A stretch of DNA of 64,000 nucleotides, from positions 124,001-188,000 of the forward strand of contig NZ_JACIDZ010000009.1 of assembly GCF_014196625.1 (NCBI RefSeq). Reading direction: 5' to 3'. The DNA is from Martelella radicis (GTDB taxonomy: Bacteria > Pseudomonadota > Alphaproteobacteria > Rhizobiales > Rhizobiaceae). Under the pieces are notes generated by a model, which saw nothing but the letters and a program-made list of their open reading frames with translations, ran no database searches and was not told the DNA's origin. Shown piece by piece: positions 16,316-24,209 of this stretch. Position 1 is the stretch's first letter. Each line of letters starts with the position of its first letter. Both the position numbers and the translations under genes were made by a program.

Positions 16316-16467
16316 ACCGTGCCCGCCTTTCCAACGTCCGCATGCTCCAACCGGACATGCATCTTGAGGCCCTTTTCGCCGCGGAGTTTTTTGCCGCAGT
16401 GCGGGCATTCATGCGCAGCGCCGGAGCGCGACTTCTTGTGTTTTGACGTGACGTTGGCAGCCATCAT
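16312..16467 (-). CDS. 51-residue C2H2 zinc-finger-like early protein
   Basis: A short frame between two coupled genes: the start ATG at 16467 overlaps the upstream stop (TGATG) and its own stop overlaps the DUF2786 start (ATGA). GGAG lies 4 bases before the ATG. The product has C-P-H-C at residues 21-24 and H-x5-H at residues 36-42 (GLKMHVRLEH), giving C-x2-C-x11-H-x5-H, a C2H2-like zinc finger. I infer nucleic-acid binding. Confidence 0.65.
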   Translation of the reverse strand: MMAANVTSKHKKSRSGAAHECPHCGKKLRGEKGLKMHVRLEHADVGKAGTV

Positions 16468-16721
16468 CAATCTCCGGGAAAGTGAGGAATTTGCTTGAGC
16501 GGCGGTGAGAGCGCGAGCGGCGGCTCGGCTTCGTCACGTGACGGCTTCCGTTTGGGCGGATGTTTCTGGTCCGCTTCGATGCGGCCCAGTTCATCAAGCA
16601 TAAAGCCGAGTGCGCCTGGTTCGCCTACTTCGACCTCGATGCGAACCACGGATTTGCGACCCGTGGTCGTCGCGCCGTATTTTTTCAGCCGTGCGTGCTC
16701 GCCGAGATAGATCATTGCCAT
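16467..16721 (-). CDS. Small early phage protein, unknown
   Basis: An 84-residue protein from the ATG at 16721 (TGATG overlap with the upstream stop), starting MAMIYLGEHARLKKYGATTT. The middle is beta-rich (VVRIEVEVGEPGALGFMLDE) and the tail is Pro/Lys-rich. No family was recognised. GGAAAGGCAGGTGCG just upstream supplies the ribosome-binding site. Confidence 0.6.
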   Translation of the reverse strand: MAMIYLGEHARLKKYGATTTGRKSVVRIEVEVGEPGALGFMLDELGRIEADQKHPPKRKPSRDEAEPPLALSPPLKQIPHFPGD

Positions 16722-17005
16722 CACGCACCTGCCTTTCCAGGCATGTGAATTGCCGCCAATTCCTTGGGGAACGCCCATTCGTGCCAACGCTGAAAGGCGG
16801 ACATGGCCTCTTCATCGGTGCTGGCTTCGGGAACACCGGGAACAAGCAGCGTATCGCTGTCATAGCCGTGACGCGCCTTTGTCTCGACTTTGGCCTTCAG
16901 GTCATCGCCACCGGTCGCGAAAACCAGCATGCCGGTCGGGATATCGTCAACGCAATCGGCGAATTCGATAACGCCGCAGCGGTCGCAATAGGCATATACA
17001 CCCAT
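16721..17005 (-). CDS. Small early phage protein with N-terminal Cys pair
   Basis: A 94-residue protein from the ATG at 17005 (an ATG immediately upstream at 17008 is also possible), starting MGVYAYCDRCGVIEFADCVD. CDRC suggests a metal site. The tail reads HMPGKAGA, part of the recurring junction sequence. No family was recognised. Confidence 0.6.
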   Translation of the reverse strand: MGVYAYCDRCGVIEFADCVDDIPTGMLVFATGGDDLKAKVETKARHGYDSDTLLVPGVPEASTDEEAMSAFQRWHEWAFPKELAAIHMPGKAGA

Positions 17006-17538
17006 CACACACCTGCCTTTCCGGTTTCCAGCTCGGCGGGCTCGATGACGAAGTCCTCGCCCAGGGATGAAATCGAAACACCGGAAATCATCCGAGCCTT
17101 TTCAGGGTCGGCCAGCATGGCTTCCTTGTTGATCTCTGTGGTCTCACGCAGGAAACTTGAAAAGCCGAGCTTACGGCAAGTCTCGATGACCGCCTCGACA
17201 CCACGCACGGTGACGCGTGGCGGTTTCAGGCGCCAGTTGATACGACCTGTGCCGAACTCGTGGTACTTGACCTTACCGTTCGCAGTCAGCGCGTTGCGGT
17301 TGGCCTCGCACCATGTCTGGACGCCGCGCTCATGCTCCTCAAGTTCGGCGCGCAAATCCGCTGTATCGCTGTCGAATTGCTCGCCAGCCTTTTGTACGAT
17401 CCGGTCGGCCTTGGCCTTATGCGCGGCAATGTCGCGGCGCAGAGCGCCGATCCGGCCAATGGCCCTGACCGCTTCCTCACGGTCTTGCGGAACGCGGGCA
17501 ATTGCCGCCGCCTTGGTCTTTTTGCGAGTGGATTTCAT
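17005..17538 (-). CDS. gam: Gam-like host-nuclease inhibitor
   Basis: A 177-residue protein of the Mu Gam family. The basic N-terminus (KSTRKKTKAAAIARVPQDRE) is followed by a long coiled coil and the conserved beta part GRINWRLKPPRVTVRGVEAV. Gam is a homologue of eukaryotic Ku: it binds DNA ends and blocks host exonucleases. The size and the location between B and GemA match Mu. Confidence 0.9.
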   Translation of the reverse strand: MKSTRKKTKAAAIARVPQDREEAVRAIGRIGALRRDIAAHKAKADRIVQKAGEQFDSDTADLRAELEEHERGVQTWCEANRNALTANGKVKYHEFGTGRINWRLKPPRVTVRGVEAVIETCRKLGFSSFLRETTEINKEAMLADPEKARMISGVSISSLGEDFVIEPAELETGKAGV

Positions 17539-17774
17539 GCCGCATCGCCTCCGTTGTTGTCGTGGTCGGAAAAAATAGTCATTTGCGGGCGGGCTTCGCG
17601 CCCGCCTCCCTGAAGGGCGTTCTCCGCCTCAAGTTCTTCTGTGAGCGCGACGCAGGTGTTGAGCCGCAGCATCATGCCTTCGAGTTCATTGACGGTCGGG
17701 CGTTTTTGTCTGCGGATGAACAGCCGCATCTCGTCGCGAACCGAAGAAAGATAGGTGGATGCCTGTATGTTCAT
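17535..17774 (-). CDS. Small early phage protein, unknown
   Basis: A 79-residue, mainly helical protein (MNIQASTYLSSVRDEMRLFI at its start) with a disordered Gly/Asp/Asn tail. No domain was recognised. It overlaps Gam and its upstream neighbour by 4 bp each. Confidence 0.55.
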   Translation of the reverse strand: MNIQASTYLSSVRDEMRLFIRRQKRPTVNELEGMMLRLNTCVALTEELEAENALQGGGREARPQMTIFSDHDNNGGDAA

Positions 17775-18082
17775 GACCGCCTGCCTCCCTTGAAATCCGG
17801 CCGGACAACCTTGCCTTCCGGATCCGCGATGATCTGTTCGAATTTCAGCAAGGCTTCCTGCTCCAGCGCATCGCCTTCTTTGCAGCGCGCTTCCCAGCGC
17901 CGATGGACATCAAGTTCGAGCTCCATGTTCCTGGCGAGTTTCGCCAGGGTGTGCAGCAGATGTGCGAACCGCGCCGTCTCGCCGGGCGATAGATTGGCCC
18001 CCGTACCCCTGCAGCGATCGAAAGCCATGGCGTGAGTTTTCAGCGTGTCGCTGACGGACGTGTCGATTGAGGAGATCATCAT
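17771..18082 (-). CDS. Small early phage protein, unknown
   Basis: A 103-residue helical protein (residues 30-85 form two long helices, FAHLLHTLAKLARNMELELD). It follows the B ATPase gene with a 4 bp overlap. Starts at the first or second Met are both possible. No domain was recognised. Confidence 0.55.
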   Translation of the reverse strand: MMISSIDTSVSDTLKTHAMAFDRCRGTGANLSPGETARFAHLLHTLAKLARNMELELDVHRRWEARCKEGDALEQEALLKFEQIIADPEGKVVRPDFKGGRRS

Positions 18083-19104
18083 TGCAGGTCTCCCAGGTCG
18101 CGGTTCTTCCAGGCGGCTTTCAGGTGGTCGAGCGCCAGCGGCTGGCCTTCACCCATCGCGTACATGCGCGCCAGCTTGACCGTGCGGTCGATCTGACGAA
18201 GCGCGCCGGGTTTGAGGCCGAGGCCTAGCAAAAACTTGATGCAATCGCCGTCCTCGACGCCGAGGGCGTTCACGAACAGCCGGATATCATCCGCTCGGTT
18301 GCCCTCGCGTCGAAGGCGCTTGTCAAAGCGTGACAGCACCTGCGCGCGTGACGCTACTGACCGACCTTGCTGGCGCACAAAGGAGGCCGCCGTGTCTTCA
18401 TTGCCGACCAGGGCGACGCCGCAATTATTGTTGTCAACGAAGTGACGCAGCTGGTTGATGCTTTCGGCTTCAAGGTTCTGTGCCTCGTCGATGATCAGCA
18501 AGGTGCCATCGCCGACGCGCTGAAGCTTTCGGCCGATGGCGCGGACGAGACGGGCCGGGTTGTGCTCGGAAACATCGAGCGCCTCGGCCAGTTCGACCAG
18601 CATGCCATGCACCTTCTTTGTCGAAGGGCTGATCGTCGCCATGTAGGCATGCGGCCGGGTAGCGCAGTAATGGCGGCAGGCTGTGGTCTTGCCGACGCCT
18701 GCATCGAGCGTGACGGCGACAAGGGCCGGCGTCATCTGCGCCCACATCAGTGTTTGCAGGACCTCGGTTGCGACCTTCGTCTTGACGAAACCTGGGCTCT
18801 CCGGAATGGCTGCGGCCATGTCGGCCGCTTCCTCGACGTTTGTGAGCCACTGACTGATCATCGTGTTGTAGGGCGCGAGAACGCCGGTATACTTGCCAGA
18901 CAGCCACTGTGAGAAGGTGCCTTCGGCAACTCCGCTGCGGCGGGCCACCTCAGCCTTTGACCAGCCATTGGCAGTGGCCGTCTCGGCTGTTCTGGCAACG
19001 AGGCTGCGCCATTCGTCGACATCGCCGGCAGGATGCTTTTCAAGGAAAGCTGTGGTCGGCTGGCTGAGAACCCAGCCGGTATTTGCATTGTGCTTTTTGG
19101 TCAC
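18079..19104 (-). CDS. Transposition ATPase B (MuB-like)
   Basis: A 341-residue AAA+ ATPase. An N-terminal helix-turn-helix (residues 45-70, WSKAEVARRSGVAEGTFSQW) precedes Walker A DAGVGKTT (134-141) and Walker B LLIIDEAQ (202-209). MuB-type proteins bind target DNA and deliver it to the transposase. It is encoded downstream of the transposase after a 114 bp gap that holds a strong hairpin, rather than directly overlapping it. Confidence 0.92.
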   Translation of the reverse strand: MTKKHNANTGWVLSQPTTAFLEKHPAGDVDEWRSLVARTAETATANGWSKAEVARRSGVAEGTFSQWLSGKYTGVLAPYNTMISQWLTNVEEAADMAAAIPESPGFVKTKVATEVLQTLMWAQMTPALVAVTLDAGVGKTTACRHYCATRPHAYMATISPSTKKVHGMLVELAEALDVSEHNPARLVRAIGRKLQRVGDGTLLIIDEAQNLEAESINQLRHFVDNNNCGVALVGNEDTAASFVRQQGRSVASRAQVLSRFDKRLRREGNRADDIRLFVNALGVEDGDCIKFLLGLGLKPGALRQIDRTVKLARMYAMGEGQPLALDHLKAAWKNRDLGDLQ

Positions 19105-19147
19105 TATAATTGGCTCCGTGTTGCCCCATTGCGGGGCGTTTTGCTTT

Positions 19148-19175
19148 GGGCGGGAGGCTTTCTCCCGCCCTTTTT
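19148..19175 (+). terminator. Terminator-shaped hairpin on the antisense strand between A and B
   Basis: GGGCGGGAG, a 5-base loop and CTCCCGCCC are followed by TTTTT on the plus strand. The flanking genes run on the minus strand, where the hairpin has no T run. It may block antisense transcripts or act as an RNA structure in the A-B leader. A second smaller dyad (GCCCC/GGGGC) lies about 20 bp towards B. Confidence 0.45.
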
Positions 19176-19218
19176 CGTTTCGGAACCGAACGCATTACTT
19201 ATCGGTCATTTCGCCGGT

Positions 19219-21195
19219 TCAACCGGTCTTGCTCTTGCCGCCTTGCGGAAATTGGATCACACCTTCGCCGTCGATGACCTTGCCGAGCGCGCGTGAGAAC
19301 GCGTCCTCGAAACGATCTTCGTCGTAGTCATCTTCCGGGCCATGCTCGATCTTCGGGGCGAGGTTGCCCGTGGCGATCCGGGTGATGGTCGGCCGGACCT
19401 TTTCGGGCTTTGGCGCTGGGCTGGCCTTGCTGCCCTTGTCCAGAATGGCGGCCAGTTCCTCGGCGGCGAACTGGCGTTCCAGATCGGCCTTCTGCTTCGT
19501 CGTCTTCTGATACTCGGAGAGCTTGCGCGCGTGGCGGCGGGCTTCTTCCTGACTGTCGAAACGGACGGCACCGACCGCCTCGGCATCGCAGATATATCGG
19601 CCTTTCGGCTCGTACACTTTGACCGGCTTTTTCAGGTTGTCCGGGTCGAAGCGGACCATCAGCTTCTTGCCGATCCATTGATTGAGTTCGAGCGCCCAAT
19701 AGCGAGACCCCATGAAATGGATGGACCCGTCCGGCTGGCGGGCTTTCAGCCCCGTCGCCGACAATAGCCAGATCGTGCGTTGCGCTTCCGTGGCCTGTCG
19801 AACGATGGTTGACGGCGCGGCCATGCTTTCGGCAAAGACCTGATCGAAGCTTTTGCCCTTGGCGGTTTCGGTGCGGCGGCCGATGCGAGCATTGTGCTCG
19901 GCGACAATCTCCGCGACATGAGCCTGCAGCGTGTCGAGCGGAACGGCGCTCTGCATGTAGTTTTCCGGCTTGGCGTCGACCGTGTTGCCGGTATAGCAAC
20001 CCGACATCGCGGGATGCTTGCTCACTTCCTCTGCCAGGTCACGCCATGCCCGTTCGATCGGCTTGGCCTGACCGTGGTATGGCGTCACGAAACGCGGTTC
20101 GATGCCCAGCGTGACCAACAGCCCCGCAACCTCGTCGGCATCGATCTTGTAGCGGTAGCGCGTCTTGGCTCCGCCCGAGATCATCTTGCTCGCGAAGGCC
20201 CGGCCGTTGTCGAGATAGATGCGCTCAGGAATGCCGAAGTCTTCGACCATGTCGCCAAAGCACGCACGGATGGCATCCCACGTTTCGGCCTCGGCCAGTC
20301 GCCACGAAAGCACCTTTCGGGAATAGAGGTCCTGTGTGCCGATCAGATACATACGCGTCGGCTTTTCCGACCAGGGAACGCGCACGAACAGATCCAGCTT
20401 GTGCCCGTCGGAATTGACAGCTTCCATCGCGTGAAGGTGGGCGACGGAACGCTCTTGCGCGGGAAACATGCGTTTGGCCTTCTCGCGGCCTTCGCGGCTC
20501 ATGACCTGCACGGCCTTTGGCACTTCGCGCTCCAGGCGACGGCGCAGCGAACGCTCACCTGGGATCGGAGACCAGCCTTCAGATTTTGCAGCCTTCACCA
20601 TCCGACGATAACAAGGTGAGAACTTCGGCCCTTCGGGGCGCAGGTAGTCGGACTTGAAGAAGGCCCACGCTTCAGGGTGGCAGGGCGCTATCTCCTTCTC
20701 GACACCATTGGTCGCTGGCGAGAAGGACGGGGCAAGCGCAGCAAGCCAGTCCTGTTTCGGATGGTCTTTGACCATCGCCCACCATTCATAATAGGCGCTC
20801 TTGCTCGTGCCGGTATGCGCCGTGGCCGCCTCTATGGCTTTCTTCTTCGGCAGCCCGGCTTCCACCATCGCTTCGACGCGCTGGATGATGACCAGCCGCT
20901 TCTCGCAGAGTTTTTTGTGCTCGCTTGAAAGGGCTTCAAACCGCCTCCAAAGCAGCTTCGAGGCCTCCGTTTTCTCGGCGACCGGGTCGGCCGTCATGAA
21001 CGCAAGCTTAGCACGGGCGGAAGCTGGCAACAGTGAGTAGTGGTATTCGTAACCGCCGCGTGCTTCCTGTTTAACTCTGGCCTTTTCAGTGCCCCGCGCT
21101 GGTTTAAGCATGTCGCTAATACGGTCGCGGGACAAAGGTAGACCCGGCAGTTTCGCCGCTGCCAACTCAGCCGCTGTAAACCATTCCCGCTTCAT
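19219..21195 (-). CDS. Mu-type DDE transposase A
   Basis: From the ATG at 21195 (ATGA overlap with the upstream stop) the product is 658 residues, near the 663 of MuA. Residues 1-60 hold the Mu-type DNA-binding domain (MKREWFTAAELAAAKLPGLP). The catalytic triad is visible: D263 in NSDGHKLDLF, D329 in IYLDNGRAF and E381 in GQAKPIERAW. A Mu-type beta-barrel follows (ALELNQWIGKKLMVRFDPDN). It joins phage ends to target DNA during integration and replication. Confidence 0.95.
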   Translation of the reverse strand: MKREWFTAAELAAAKLPGLPLSRDRISDMLKPARGTEKARVKQEARGGYEYHYSLLPASARAKLAFMTADPVAEKTEASKLLWRRFEALSSEHKKLCEKRLVIIQRVEAMVEAGLPKKKAIEAATAHTGTSKSAYYEWWAMVKDHPKQDWLAALAPSFSPATNGVEKEIAPCHPEAWAFFKSDYLRPEGPKFSPCYRRMVKAAKSEGWSPIPGERSLRRRLEREVPKAVQVMSREGREKAKRMFPAQERSVAHLHAMEAVNSDGHKLDLFVRVPWSEKPTRMYLIGTQDLYSRKVLSWRLAEAETWDAIRACFGDMVEDFGIPERIYLDNGRAFASKMISGGAKTRYRYKIDADEVAGLLVTLGIEPRFVTPYHGQAKPIERAWRDLAEEVSKHPAMSGCYTGNTVDAKPENYMQSAVPLDTLQAHVAEIVAEHNARIGRRTETAKGKSFDQVFAESMAAPSTIVRQATEAQRTIWLLSATGLKARQPDGSIHFMGSRYWALELNQWIGKKLMVRFDPDNLKKPVKVYEPKGRYICDAEAVGAVRFDSQEEARRHARKLSEYQKTTKQKADLERQFAAEELAAILDKGSKASPAPKPEKVRPTITRIATGNLAPKIEHGPEDDYDEDRFEDAFSRALGKVIDGEGVIQFPQGGKSKTG

Positions 21196-21398
21196 GGCTT
21201 TCCCTCCTGCTTGGCCATGGCGCGGCGGATATCCGGAGCATGAATTTCCATCCACTTGAGCGTTCGGAGTGCTGCTTCCAGGTGTTCTTTTTGGAGGGCA
21301 CGTTGAGCGGGTGACAGCGAAAGCGACCGGCCGTGCAGCAAGGCGTCCAGCGCGGCGACCTGACTTCTCAGAGATACCCCTTGTTTTGCCGTGGCCAT
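21192..21398 (-). CDS. Small protein upstream of transposase, unknown
   Basis: A 68-residue helical protein (QVAALDALLHGRSLSLSPAQ) with no recognised domain. It overlaps the transposase start by 4 bp and abuts the gene upstream at 21398. Confidence 0.55.
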   Translation of the reverse strand: MATAKQGVSLRSQVAALDALLHGRSLSLSPAQRALQKEHLEAALRTLKWMEIHAPDIRRAMAKQEGKP

Positions 21399-21862
21399 CA
21401 GCGGGACCTCCGGATTGTCACCGGCTTGGAGCGGAGCGCTTTCAACTGCCCTTCGATCTCCTTGCGCTCCTGCTGGAGCCGGGCGATTTCGGCCAGTCTC
21501 GCCTCATCGCCCTGAAGCAGGAGGAGCCCATCTTCCGAGACGATCACGTCCCAAAGCCACAGTGCGCCGGTGGCGCGAACAAAGGCCTTAAAGCGGGGCA
21601 AGCTGATATCGTGACCTTGCTTGCTCTCGGCGGTGTAGGCGTCAATCGTGGCTTTGGAGATCGAGGGCAGGCCGAGGTAATGCGCCATGCGGGCCGCGAT
21701 CGTCGGCCGATCAAACGGGGCCTCACGGATCGCCCGCGCCATCTCCCGTTTCAGCCGGGCGCGAAAGCGGTCAAGGTCGATTTGCTCGACCGCATCGCGC
21801 GTCGGAAAGACCGGCTCGGCAAAGAAATCCATTTGTGATGGGTCGCGTTTCGTCGACATCAT
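21398..21862 (-). CDS. Early phage protein with DNA-binding-like N-terminus
   Basis: A 154-residue protein. Residues 25-90 contain repeated helical segments (RDAVEQIDLDRFRARLKREM, then LGLPSISKATIDAYTAESKQ) that look like a helix-turn-helix region of the type seen in regulatory proteins next to the transposase genes of Mu-like phages. The C-terminus is a short coiled coil. I do not assign a role. It overlaps the ParB-like gene by 4 bp. Confidence 0.6.
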   Translation of the reverse strand: MMSTKRDPSQMDFFAEPVFPTRDAVEQIDLDRFRARLKREMARAIREAPFDRPTIAARMAHYLGLPSISKATIDAYTAESKQGHDISLPRFKAFVRATGALWLWDVIVSEDGLLLLQGDEARLAEIARLQQERKEIEGQLKALRSKPVTIRRSR

Positions 21863-22680
21863 GCAGCCTCCTGAAAACTGGAAAGGCCAATTTCCTCTAG
21901 GAACTGATTTCGGGTTGCCTGGCTGGCCTGCCCCCAGGCTTTGCGCAACGCGGCAAGCGCTTCCGTTTCCGGGTCGCGTCCGGGCTTTTCGGGTTTTGGG
22001 GGCTTGGTCAAAGCCAGGACGCTTTGCGGATCGCCGCTCTCTTTGAGCGCCGCAGCGGCCTTTACCTGCATATCCGGTGTCAGCTTTGCGAACTTCAGCA
22101 AGAGGGCTTGATTGGTCTCGGCCTCAGTTCCGCGAACGGCCTGACGCAACGTCGGGTGCAGGTTCTGGCCTATTCGGTTTACCAGCTTGTAGGTTTCAGC
22201 CCCGAAACCAAGGCGGTTTTGCACCTGCTTCGACAGTTCGCGCCCATTGGCAAAAACAGGGTAATCGTTACCCTGTTTTTCAGGGCGACCGCCTTTCGGG
22301 TTGATCTTCCCGTTCTTCTCTTCCCAGAGTTCGCGGTATTTCATCACGAAGATGGCGCGATCGAGCGGGTTCAACTCGTTGCGATAGAGGTTTTCGGAGA
22401 TCTCAAGAAGTTGGGCCTCGACTTTATCGGCGGCAACGACAATCGCGTCGATCTCAGTCCAGCCGAGCAGCTTGGCGGCAGACAGTCGATAGCCGCCTGC
22501 AATAAGGGTGAGAGGCGTTTTGCCCTTGTTCGTCGCGGGCGTTCGCCGAACCATGATCGGACTGATTTGTCCACGTTCTTCGAAGGAAGCGGCGATGGCC
22601 TCGACATAGCCCTGATCTATCGGGCGGAGCCGTTCTCCGACGTGGATTTGTGAAACGGTGGCGCGCAGAAAGTCAGCCAT
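21859..22680 (-). CDS. ParB/RepB-like nuclease-domain protein
   Basis: A 273-residue protein with an N-terminal ParB-type domain: RLRPIDQGYVEAIAASFEER, then TLIAGGYRLSAAKLLGWTEI and ENLYRNELNPLDRAIFVMKY. The centre (residues 140-190) resembles a helix-turn-helix. ParB-like proteins are common in the early region of Hyphomicrobiales Mu-like phages, where their role is unclear. Segregation is unlikely since the phage is integrated; a regulatory or DNA-bridging role is possible. Confidence 0.8.
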   Translation of the reverse strand: MADFLRATVSQIHVGERLRPIDQGYVEAIAASFEERGQISPIMVRRTPATNKGKTPLTLIAGGYRLSAAKLLGWTEIDAIVVAADKVEAQLLEISENLYRNELNPLDRAIFVMKYRELWEEKNGKINPKGGRPEKQGNDYPVFANGRELSKQVQNRLGFGAETYKLVNRIGQNLHPTLRQAVRGTEAETNQALLLKFAKLTPDMQVKAAAALKESGDPQSVLALTKPPKPEKPGRDPETEALAALRKAWGQASQATRNQFLEEIGLSSFQEAA

Positions 22681-23037
22681 TTATGCCGCCTCCCGTGCCT
22701 GCTCAAAGGCATGGCCGTAAAGTGCCAGCGCCCGAAGCCCCATCTTGTGATACGCGCGGTCGAAAACCGGGCACTCCCGCCGCAGGCCGACCTTCCACAT
22801 GGTTAACCTGATGCGCCCGTTACTGCGGTCGGTCAGCTTTGCAATTCGCCGTGCCGGGACATCGAAATAGTCGCGCATCATGGTAAGTGCACATTGCCGC
22901 GCCAGCGCCGCGTCCAGCATGTCATGCGGCGGCTCGATGATGTCGCGCAGAGCGATGTGGCTGAAGTGCCGAGCCGCTGCGCTGTAGCAGCATGTCAGCA
23001 TCAGCTTTTGCCGGTCTTCGGAAGAATAAATGTTCAT
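22681..23037 (-). CDS. Early phage protein with helix-turn-helix-like C-terminus
   Basis: A 118-residue protein; TMMRDYFDVPARRIAKLTDR (residues 53-72) reads as a helix-turn-helix, reminiscent of DnaA domain IV in spacing but without its signature. It adjoins the ParB-like gene with no gap. The role is unknown. Confidence 0.55.
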   Translation of the reverse strand: MNIYSSEDRQKLMLTCCYSAAARHFSHIALRDIIEPPHDMLDAALARQCALTMMRDYFDVPARRIAKLTDRSNGRIRLTMWKVGLRRECPVFDRAYHKMGLRALALYGHAFEQAREAA

Positions 23038-23053
23038 TGGTTGATTGTCCCCT

Positions 23054-23140
23054 TCAGCGCCTGCCTGCGATCCAGAACAGCCCGGCTGTCGCCAAACAAA
23101 GCGCGCAATACCCGGCCATCCCGATCCAGATCGCAGTCAT
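23054..23140 (-). CDS. 28-residue single-membrane-segment peptide (candidate)
   Basis: From the ATG at 23140 (GGAAGAG 9 bases upstream) the frame reads MTAIWIGMAGYCALCLATAG and ends LFWIAGRR. It is one hydrophobic helix with a basic end. Its stop lies 17 bp before the next gene's start, so it fits the operon. Short frames of this kind can arise by chance. Confidence 0.35.
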   Translation of the reverse strand: MTAIWIGMAGYCALCLATAGLFWIAGRR

Positions 23141-23254
23141 GACAGCGCTCTTCCGGTCTCAATTGTCGTGTCGAATTTGGATGCTCGTTTCGTCGGTGAC
23201 GGCGGCATGGCGGCCCGGCAAACTCTCCGCACACTACCGAGATGGAGAGAAAAG

Positions 23255-23644
23255 ATGACGGACAGTGAAACACACATGGACACCATGCGGGCCTTAGCTG
23301 AAGCGCGGGTCTCACAGCGTTTATTATTGGAATTGACTGAAGTTCTGTTACTGCGCGGCGTCATCAAGGACGGCGACATTTCCGGCGCATTGCTGCGCAT
23401 GGAATACAAGGTCCGGCAGGATATGGAGCTCGAAGACAACGCCGATCCCATCATGACCGCCTCCATGGAATTCGAAAGCGAAGCCATGATTTCAGAGTGG
23501 GAGGGTCGTCTTGTCCTGAAGCCTTCCCTTCACACTCTGCGCCAAAAGCAGAGCGAATGGATGATGAAAGGAATGCCAGATAGATCGCCGCTGGACGCAG
23601 AAAACGTAGCCGCTCTTTACGACGTTGTTGATGAAGACGATTGA
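23255..23644 (+). CDS. Plus-strand protein in the early region, unknown
   Basis: A 129-residue protein from the ATG at 23255 with GGAGAG 8 bases upstream, the only plus-strand gene in this part of the prophage besides the repressor. It is acidic and helical (MRALAEARVSQRLLLELTEV; ends VAALYDVVDEDD). No domain was recognised. Its 3' half faces the candidate minus-strand gene at 23451-23765. Confidence 0.55.
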   Translation: MTDSETHMDTMRALAEARVSQRLLLELTEVLLLRGVIKDGDISGALLRMEYKVRQDMELEDNADPIMTASMEFESEAMISEWEGRLVLKPSLHTLRQKQSEWMMKGMPDRSPLDAENVAALYDVVDEDD

Positions 23645-23765
23645 ACAGTTCGCGCCTGCGCTCCGCGGTTTCGCGGGCATGGGTATTGTCCATAAAGGAG
23701 ACAGGCTTGCACTCGGCCCTCAGCCGCTTGTATTCGGGATCGTCAAAGATCGGATCGCGCGCCAT
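23451..23765 (-). CDS. Candidate small gene downstream of Ner, overlapping an antisense gene
   Basis: A frame from the ATG at 23765, 1 bp after the Ner stop, with GGAGG 9 bases upstream. The first 55 residues look protein-like (MARDPIFDDPEYKRLRAECK); the rest is the reverse of a convincing plus-strand gene. Either the two genes overlap tail to tail by about 190 bp or this one is not real. Confidence 0.35.
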   Translation of the reverse strand: MARDPIFDDPEYKRLRAECKPVSFMDNTHARETAERRRELFNRLHQQRRKERLRFLRPAAIYLAFLSSSIRSAFGAECEGKASGQDDPPTLKSWLRFRIPWRRS

Positions 23766-23766
23766 G

Positions 23767-24087
23767 TTATGCCGCCTCCATCGATGTGCGGCGGCCATAG
23801 CGATAGTTCTCGGCCGGCTGCGGAGACTTGCGCCGGCCATTGCCGTGATAACGTGTCCTCCACAGCAGATGTGGCCTGGTCTTTAGGGCTGCGGCGATCG
23901 CGCGTTCTCCAGCCCTGTGCGGTTCGTAAAGGGTGTTTCCGGCCGTTCCGGTCGGTAGATGATAGGCTGTGTCGATCTGGGTCAGCGTTAGCTTCGCGCG
24001 GATCAACATGCCCTTGATCTTGGCGACTTCATCCAGGCGACGCTGCTCGCCCTGAAGTCTCTTGCCGGTGGAGGTCTCAGCATGCAT
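23767..24087 (-). CDS. Ner-like DNA-binding regulator
   Basis: A 106-residue protein. Residues 23-80 follow the Ner/Nlp pattern: KGMLIRAKLTLTQIDTAYHL, then EPHRAGERAIAAALKTRPHL and the terminal RTRYHGNGRRKSPQP motif. Ner turns down early transcription in Mu and lies opposite the repressor gene, as here. A palindromic site lies between it and the repressor. Confidence 0.82.
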   Translation of the reverse strand: MHAETSTGKRLQGEQRRLDEVAKIKGMLIRAKLTLTQIDTAYHLPTGTAGNTLYEPHRAGERAIAAALKTRPHLLWRTRYHGNGRRKSPQPAENYRYGRRTSMEAA

Positions 24088-24162
24088 AAAATCGTGCTCC
24101 AGATTGAAGGCCGTGCAGGGCCTTCTTTTTGGGTGGTGAAATCTGCGAACACAGAAAGGATT

Positions 24163-24179
24163 AACGACAATATGTCGTT
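24163..24179. promoter_or_regulatory. AACGACA-ATA-TGTCGTT operator-like palindrome
   Basis: A perfect 7-bp inverted repeat with a 3-bp centre in the 122 bp space between the Ner and repressor genes. The partial pair GACAAT (24166) and ATTGTC (24194) lies around it, giving a cluster of related half-sites. This is where repressor and Ner should act on the divergent early and repressor promoters. Which protein binds is inferred. Confidence 0.6.
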
Positions 24180-24209
24180 TTGTAAACGTACAAATTGTCT
24201 TTTTTGTTG

